Source: Candidatus Sericytochromatia bacterium (lineage in GTDB: Bacteria > Cyanobacteriota > Sericytochromatia > JACMPN01). From it: a stretch of 9,164 nt of DNA. The position numbers were made by a program, and so were the translations under genes. Shown piece after piece: positions 5,948-9,164 of this stretch. Below the pieces are notes generated by a model. That model was not told the DNA's origin. It saw nothing but the letters and a program-made list of their open reading frames with translations, and did not search any database. The stretch lies in assembly GCA_014377495.1 (NCBI GenBank), contig JACMPN010000320.1, forward strand, positions 1-9,164, written 5' to 3'. How positions within the stretch are numbered: the stretch's first letter is position 1; each line of letters begins with the position of its first letter.

Positions 5948-7111
5948 TCAGGTGGCTACGGGCTCAGTGGCCAGCAGGCTGGGCGCCAAAGGCAGCCATT
6001 CACCCATCTGCATCACCTGATCGCCCGTCAGGACCACCCGCTGCAGGTCACCGGAGGCTGTCCGGAGCACGGACCGGCTGCCCGTTGCCGTGGCGCTTTC
6101 GTCCCAGACGCCCGTCTCTGTGGGGGTGGGCGTCGTCGACATGATCGGCCATTGCGGCACTTTGACGACGATACTGTAGTTCTGCATCTGGAATGGCCGG
6201 TCCTCCCCGGTGGCGATCGCCCGGGCGATGTGGCGGGCCTGTTCCTGGGTCGGTTTGATAAAAGGCAGGTAAAGGCCCCCCGGCATCACGGCACAATCGC
6301 CGACGGCATAGACATGCTCCGCCACCTGCAGGCGCTCGTTCACCTGGATGCCCCGGTCCACGGGCAATCCGGCCGCTTCGGCCAGGGCGACGTTCGGCCG
6401 CAGGCCCACGGCCGACAACACGGTCCCGGCCGTCACGGTATCCCCTCCTGACAGGGTGGCCTCCCAGCCGTCGTCGGTCCGTCGTAACCCGCTCACCGTC
6501 TCACCCCAGTGGAACACGGCGCCGTGCCGGGTCAGGGCCTCGGCCAGCAACTGGCCGGCCATCGGCGGCAGCAGTCTGGGCAATGGACCGGTGCCGGGAT
6601 CGACGACGTGGACGGTATGGCCGGCAGACAGGAGATCGGCTGTAAACTCGATCCCGATCAGGCCGCCGCCAACGATCAGGACTGGCTCGCCCGGGCGTAA
6701 TGCCTCCCGGAAGCGGCGGTAGTCCGCCAGGTTGTTGACGGTCAGCACAGCCTCACTGTCTCCGGCCATGGGCGGCACAAAGGGAAAGGCCCCCGTGGCC
6801 AGGACGAGATCCCCATACGCCATGACCGTGCCGTCGCTGAGGACGATCTGCCGGGCCGAGGGCCGGAGTGCCGTCACCTGCCGACCGGCCAGGATGGCGA
6901 TGCCCTCGGCCCGCAACTGGTCCGCTTGGAGCTGGATCAGCTGATCGGGCGTCTTTTTCAGCCGCATCGAGGTGGACAGTTGCGGCTTCGGGTACAGGTG
7001 GCCGTCATCCTGAGTCACCACCGTCACCAGGAGGTCCGGTTGCAGGCGGTGGATCTCGCGGGCGACCGTCAGGCCGGCGATGCCCGCCCCGATGACGATG
7101 ACGTTGGACAT
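5948..7111 (-). CDS. rubB: FAD-dependent NAD(P)H:rubredoxin oxidoreductase
   Basis: A 387-residue flavoprotein that would pass electrons from NAD(P)H to rubredoxin. Visible motifs are the N-terminal FAD-binding GAGIAG (8-13), LATGAFPFVPP (104-114), the second dinucleotide fold GGGLIG (148-153) for NAD(P)H, with an acidic Asp171 at the end of its second strand that favours NADH, and the FAD ribityl-binding YAVGDC (268-273). Length and layout match the rubredoxin reductases of alkane-oxidising and anaerobic bacteria. The gene lies 13 bases after the rubredoxin stop and has AGAGGA 7 bases before the ATG. As last gene of the rubrerythrin operon it completes a peroxide-reducing chain. Related ferredoxin or nitrite reductase-like flavoproteins share the fold, but the neighbours make this assignment strong. 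Confidence 0.92.
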   Translation of the reverse strand: MSNVIVIGAGIAGLTVAREIHRLQPDLLVTVVTQDDGHLYPKPQLSTSMRLKKTPDQLIQLQADQLRAEGIAILAGRQVTALRPSARQIVLSDGTVMAYGDLVLATGAFPFVPPMAGDSEAVLTVNNLADYRRFREALRPGEPVLIVGGGLIGIEFTADLLSAGHTVHVVDPGTGPLPRLLPPMAGQLLAEALTRHGAVFHWGETVSGLRRTDDGWEATLSGGDTVTAGTVLSAVGLRPNVALAEAAGLPVDRGIQVNERLQVAEHVYAVGDCAVMPGGLYLPFIKPTQEQARHIARAIATGEDRPFQMQNYSIVVKVPQWPIMSTTPTPTETGVWDESATATGSRSVLRTASGDLQRVVLTGDQVMQMGEWLPLAPSLLATEPVAT

Positions 7112-7124
7112 GGCGGCTTCCTCT

Positions 7125-7289
7125 TTAATCGGCGATCAGTTCAAAGTCGTCTTTGGCGGCCCCGCAATCGGGGCAGGTCCAGTCGGCCGGGATATCCTCC
7201 CAACGGGTGCCCGGGGCCAGGCCGGCGGCAGGATCGCCCTTCGCCTCGTCATAGATGAATCCGTCGATCGCACAGAGATAGCGGCGCAT
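7125..7289 (-). CDS. Rubredoxin with Cys-to-Asp change in the first metal-binding knuckle
   Basis: A 54-residue electron carrier: MRRYLCAIDGFIYDEAKGDP, then AAGLAPGTRWEDIPADW, then TCPDCGAAKDDFELIAD. The whole rubredoxin pattern is there (YDEAKGDP, GLAPGTRWEDIPADW, CPDCG, KDDFE). Normal rubredoxins bind one iron with four Cys in two CxxC/CG knuckles. Here the second knuckle is intact (Cys39, Cys42) but the first reads Cys6-Ala-Ile-Asp9-Gly, leaving three Cys plus an Asp. The codon is GAC; a Cys codon would need at least two base changes, so a single read error is unlikely. The start has AGAGGA 7 bases upstream. It lies between the rubrerythrin and the reductase and should carry electrons between them. 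Iron could be held by three sulfurs and one carboxylate, with altered redox potential. Confidence 0.92.
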   Translation of the reverse strand: MRRYLCAIDGFIYDEAKGDPAAGLAPGTRWEDIPADWTCPDCGAAKDDFELIAD

Positions 7290-7327
7290 GGGGTTTCCTC
7301 TCAGAATAATGGGATGGCGGCAGCGGT

Positions 7328-7801
7328 TTAGAGGGCTGCGAGCGTGTCGGAATACTGCTTGGCGTGGCGGGCTTCCACCCGGGTGAGGGCGGCAAACCGC
7401 TTTTCAGCCTTTTTCAGGGCCTCCCGGAAGATGTCCGCATGCTCCTTGGATTCCGCTTCCTGGTGCAGGAACTCGGCCACAGCCTTGTCGTCCTGCTCGT
7501 CTTCGGCTTTTTGACGGAACTCGGGGTACATCGTCGTGTACTCGTAGGTTTCGCCCTCGATGGCAAGCTCCAGCAGCTTTTCGATGGTCAGCGTCGCCCG
7601 GGGGTACAGGAGGTCCAGATGGCCATAGGCATGGGCCGTTTCCTGGCGGGCCGTCTCTTCGAACAGCGTCGCCACCTGCTCGTTGCCGAGCTCACGGGCC
7701 ACCCGGGCAAAGAACAGGTACTTCTGGTAGGCCATGGATTCGCCGCCGAAGGCCGCTTCCAGATTCTTCCGGGTCACCGTCTTGTCGATCGGGGTAAACA
7801 T
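7328..7801 (-). CDS. rbr: Rubrerythrin, diiron domain only (no rubredoxin domain)
   Basis: A 157-residue four-helix-bundle diiron protein, a probable NAD(P)H-dependent peroxidase when fed by rubredoxin. All family ligands are visible: Glu21 (GGESMA), Glu54 and His57 (RQETAH), Glu84 and Glu87 (GETYEYTTMYPEF), Glu117 and His121 (AESKEH). Classical rubrerythrins carry a C-terminal rubredoxin domain of about 40 residues; this one ends after the bundle with a short helical tail (ARHAKQYSDTLAAL), and a free rubredoxin gene follows 38 bases downstream. The start at 7801 is chosen because AAGGAG sits 7 bases before it; a further in-frame ATG at 7822 would place that ribosome site inside the coding region. 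It is the first gene of the operon, under the promoter and operator at 7924-7957. Confidence 0.95.
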   Translation of the reverse strand: MFTPIDKTVTRKNLEAAFGGESMAYQKYLFFARVARELGNEQVATLFEETARQETAHAYGHLDLLYPRATLTIEKLLELAIEGETYEYTTMYPEFRQKAEDEQDDKAVAEFLHQEAESKEHADIFREALKKAEKRFAALTRVEARHAKQYSDTLAAL

Positions 7802-7923
7802 CGTGTCACTCCTTAAGCTCATTTTGATGTTGGACTCTGGGTGACCCTGTCCAAAAATAGGGCCCTTCAGAATCGCCGACGTCGTTCCGCCTGTTGCCGA
7901 CAGACGACCGTCTCTTGCATAGT

Positions 7924-7946
7924 TCTAACTTTAGACTAATTCTAAA
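7924..7946. promoter_or_regulatory. PerR/Fur-like operator upstream of rubrerythrin
   Basis: TTTAGACTAATTCTAAA (7930-7946) is a palindrome with 7 of 8 pairs matching around a central A. Its core TTAGACTAATTCTAA (7931-7945) agrees with the PerR box TTATAATNATTATAA at 11 of 14 fixed positions. A second perfect palindrome, TCTAA-CT-TTAGA (7924-7935), overlaps it, as is common in Fur-family operators. Rubrerythrin genes are well-known PerR targets in anaerobes and clostridia. The site covers the spacer and -10 of the predicted promoter, which fits repression relieved by peroxide. No perR gene lies in the window. Confidence 0.65.
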
Positions 7947-7957
7947 TCGTGAGTCAA
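7928..7957 (-). promoter_or_regulatory. rbr: Predicted promoter of the rubrerythrin-rubredoxin-reductase operon
   Basis: On the minus strand TTGACT (7957-7952, 5 of 6 to the -35 consensus) is followed after 18 bases by TAAAGT (7933-7928, 4 of 6 to the -10). The start of transcription would be near 7921, giving a leader of about 120 bases before the ATG at 7801. The spacer is occupied by the PerR/Fur-like palindrome. The stretch 7802-7921 shows only weak stem-loops (around GGCCCT and AGGGTC) and no known riboswitch that I can recognise. Confidence 0.5.
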
Positions 7958-7990
7958 GGCCCAGACGGGAAGATTCCCAAAATGCCCGCC

Positions 7991-8022
7991 GCGGGTGACT
8001 GACGCACCTGGCAGACACCCGC
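7991..8022 (-). terminator. Stem-loop after the SDR gene, possible terminator
   Basis: GCGGGTG (7991-7997) pairs perfectly with CACCCGC (8016-8022); after one A-A mismatch CTG (7999-8001) pairs with CAG (8012-8014), leaving a 10-base loop. It starts 8 bases after the SDR stop codon on the minus strand. The T run is poor: ATTTTG comes about 8 bases after the stem. It may slow or end transcription before the rubrerythrin promoter, or act with Rho. Confidence 0.45.
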
Positions 8023-8029
8023 ATGGATC

Positions 8030-8803
8030 CTAGGTCCGCCGTGCCTTGGGCGTCATCTTGTCCATGATCCGTTGGCTGATGCCGCGGAACCACCGGCCGG
8101 ACCAGTAAAAGCCCGGATAGACGATCTCGTCCTGCCGCCCGCGGACGGCGTTGAGGACCAGGTTCGCCAGGGCGTCCGTCGTGCCCCAGGGGAGTCGCAT
8201 CAGCCCCTTGGTGGGATCGGTGTCATAGGCGGCGACGCCGTTGACGCCCATCGGGGTGTGGACCGGACCCGGATACACCGTCAGCACATGGATCCCGTAC
8301 TCCTTCAGTTCGGCCCGCAACGAAACTGACGCTGCCGCCAACGCAGCTTTCGAGGCACTGTAATAGGTCATGTACGTCGCGTGGTTGAAGGCGGCGACCG
8401 AAGCGATGTCCACGATCGTGCCCTGCCCGCGCGCCCTCATGGCGGGAAAGGCCGCATGGGTCAGGCGCAGCGGCGCAAAGACGTTCAGCGTGATCATCCG
8501 CTCCTGCTCGGCGGGTGGCGTTTCCATCGTGTGGACACAGGCCTGGATGCCGGCGTTGTTGACCAGCACGTCGATCGGGCCGAGGGCGGTTTCGGCTTTG
8601 GCGATCAGGTCCGGGATGCCTTCGAGGTCCGCCAGGTCATAGGGGATCCGGGTCACCCGGATCGCGTTCCCCAGACTGGCCGCCACCCGTTCCAGTTCGG
8701 CAGCCCGCCGGGCAACGAGGGTGATGTCGTAACCGGCGGCGGCAAAGGCCCGGGCGATGCCCTCGCCGATCCCCGATGAGGCGCCTGTGATCAAAGCATG
8801 CAT
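8030..8803 (-). CDS. Classical short-chain dehydrogenase/reductase (SDR)
   Basis: A 257-residue cytoplasmic NAD(P)-dependent oxidoreductase. It shows the cofactor turn TGASSGIG (6-13), ARR at 31-33 whose basic residues favour NADP, NNAG (82-85), the catalytic Ser135 (DIASVA), Tyr148 and Lys152 (YSASK), and PGPVHTPM (178-185). The C-terminal end (about 230-257, PGFYWSGRWFRGISQRIMDK) is aromatic and basic and could touch the membrane, as in SDRs acting on lipid or retinol-like substrates, but the substrate is not known. The ATG at 8803 is preferred because AGGA lies about 7 bases before it and the cofactor motif then starts at residue 6; an upstream in-frame start at 8932 would add 43 residues that do not resemble an SDR. 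It follows the efflux gene by about 110 bases on the same strand. Confidence 0.93.
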   Translation of the reverse strand: MHALITGASSGIGEGIARAFAAAGYDITLVARRAAELERVAASLGNAIRVTRIPYDLADLEGIPDLIAKAETALGPIDVLVNNAGIQACVHTMETPPAEQERMITLNVFAPLRLTHAAFPAMRARGQGTIVDIASVAAFNHATYMTYYSASKAALAAASVSLRAELKEYGIHVLTVYPGPVHTPMGVNGVAAYDTDPTKGLMRLPWGTTDALANLVLNAVRGRQDEIVYPGFYWSGRWFRGISQRIMDKMTPKARRT

Positions 8804-8912
8804 GGTGGTTCCTGCTTTCCGGAGTACACCTGCCGCAGGGTAATGGTGCCAGACTGTCGATGCAATGGTAGCCGGCTTGCCAGGGGACTGCCCGCTGAGG
8901 GCCTGTTTACGT

Positions 8913-9164
8913 CTACTGTCGCCAGCCGCCACCCAACGCCTTGTAGATGTTCACCATGGTCTGCATCTGCTTCTTCATGATCTCGATCAGTTCCATCTCA
9001 GCTTCCAGCGCATCGCGACGAGCCATCAGCACTTCCATGTAGTCGGCATGAGCCGAGCGATAGAGGATGCCCGACACTTCGGTCGCTTTGCGGAGCGTCT
9101 CCACCTGTCGGGACAGTTGCTCGTGGCGGTGCTTGATGTTCTGGGTCATGGCCAGGGCATTGGC
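8913..9164 (-). CDS. TolC-family outer-membrane efflux protein, C-terminal fragment cut by the window edge
   Basis: The last 83 residues of a larger protein; the frame stays open to the window edge (ANALAMTQNIKHRHEQ...). The helical, coiled-coil-like region, the segment LYRSAHADYMEVLMARRDAL and the ending YKALGGGW are typical of the C-terminal hairpin of outer-membrane factors that pair with RND or MacB-type pumps (NodT/CusC/OprM family, where the consensus is Y..G..dYleVL.aq and LYkALGGGW). It is the outer-membrane exit duct of a tripartite efflux system; the pump and adaptor genes would be expected beyond the right edge. The internal Met at 9149 is not the start. The gap 8804-8912 holds the SDR ribosome site and no clear terminator. 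Confidence 0.9.
   Translation of the reverse strand, partial: ANALAMTQNIKHRHEQLSRQVETLRKATEVSGILYRSAHADYMEVLMARRDALEAEMELIEIMKKQMQTMVNIYKALGGGWRQ

Noticed and set aside
7802..7822. Upstream ATG start for rubrerythrin at 7822
   Set aside because: It would translate the AAGGAG ribosome site that is ideally placed for the ATG at 7801, and adds seven residues not expected in the family.
8804..8932. Upstream start for the SDR at 8932 adding 43 residues
   Set aside because: The extension overlaps the end of the efflux gene, does not resemble an SDR and skips the AGGA-supported ATG at 8803.

Overview
This is a GC-rich bacterial chromosomal window. A TolC-type outer-membrane efflux protein, a lipobox lipoprotein and an exported phosphatase point to a Gram-negative (two-membrane) organism. 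A rubrerythrin operon behind a PerR/Fur-like operator suggests an anaerobe or microaerophile that manages peroxide. The sequence alone does not let me name a phylum. Most genes lie on the minus strand; only the two-component pair is on the plus strand. No rRNA, tRNA, CRISPR array, insertion sequence or phage gene was seen, and no gene-free stretch exceeds 300 bases.

Layout from left to right. Positions 1-2495 (minus) form a probable operon, transcribed as an exported alkaline-phosphatase-superfamily hydrolase, then a class I glutamine-amidotransferase-like peptidase C26 overlapping it by 4 bases, then the first residues of a short-chain dehydrogenase (SDR). The phosphatase is the most striking object: the segment that is normally C-terminal in this family, carrying the last metal-binding His, sits right after the signal peptide and before the nucleophile domain. 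The protein therefore looks circularly permuted. Positions 2674-2951 hold a tiny 45-residue lipoprotein gene with its own -10 box, ribosome site and strong hairpin terminator. Positions 3134-3928 (minus) encode a C39/papain-like cysteine protease without a signal peptide, divergent from a two-component system at 4156-5809 (histidine kinase then OmpR-type regulator, overlapping by 8 bases). The shared intergenic region carries three TTRRC-type motifs exactly 11 bases apart, a layout typical of OmpR/PhoB binding sites.

Positions 5948-7801 (minus) hold a compact electron-transfer operon: rubrerythrin without a rubredoxin domain, a separate 54-residue rubredoxin, and an FAD/NAD(P)H rubredoxin reductase. 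Together these make a complete chain from NAD(P)H to peroxide. The rubredoxin has Asp in place of the second iron-binding Cys. Upstream is a promoter overlapped by a PerR/Fur-like palindrome (7930-7946). The right end holds a complete SDR (8030-8803) and the C-terminal end of a TolC-family efflux protein (8913-9164), both minus strand.
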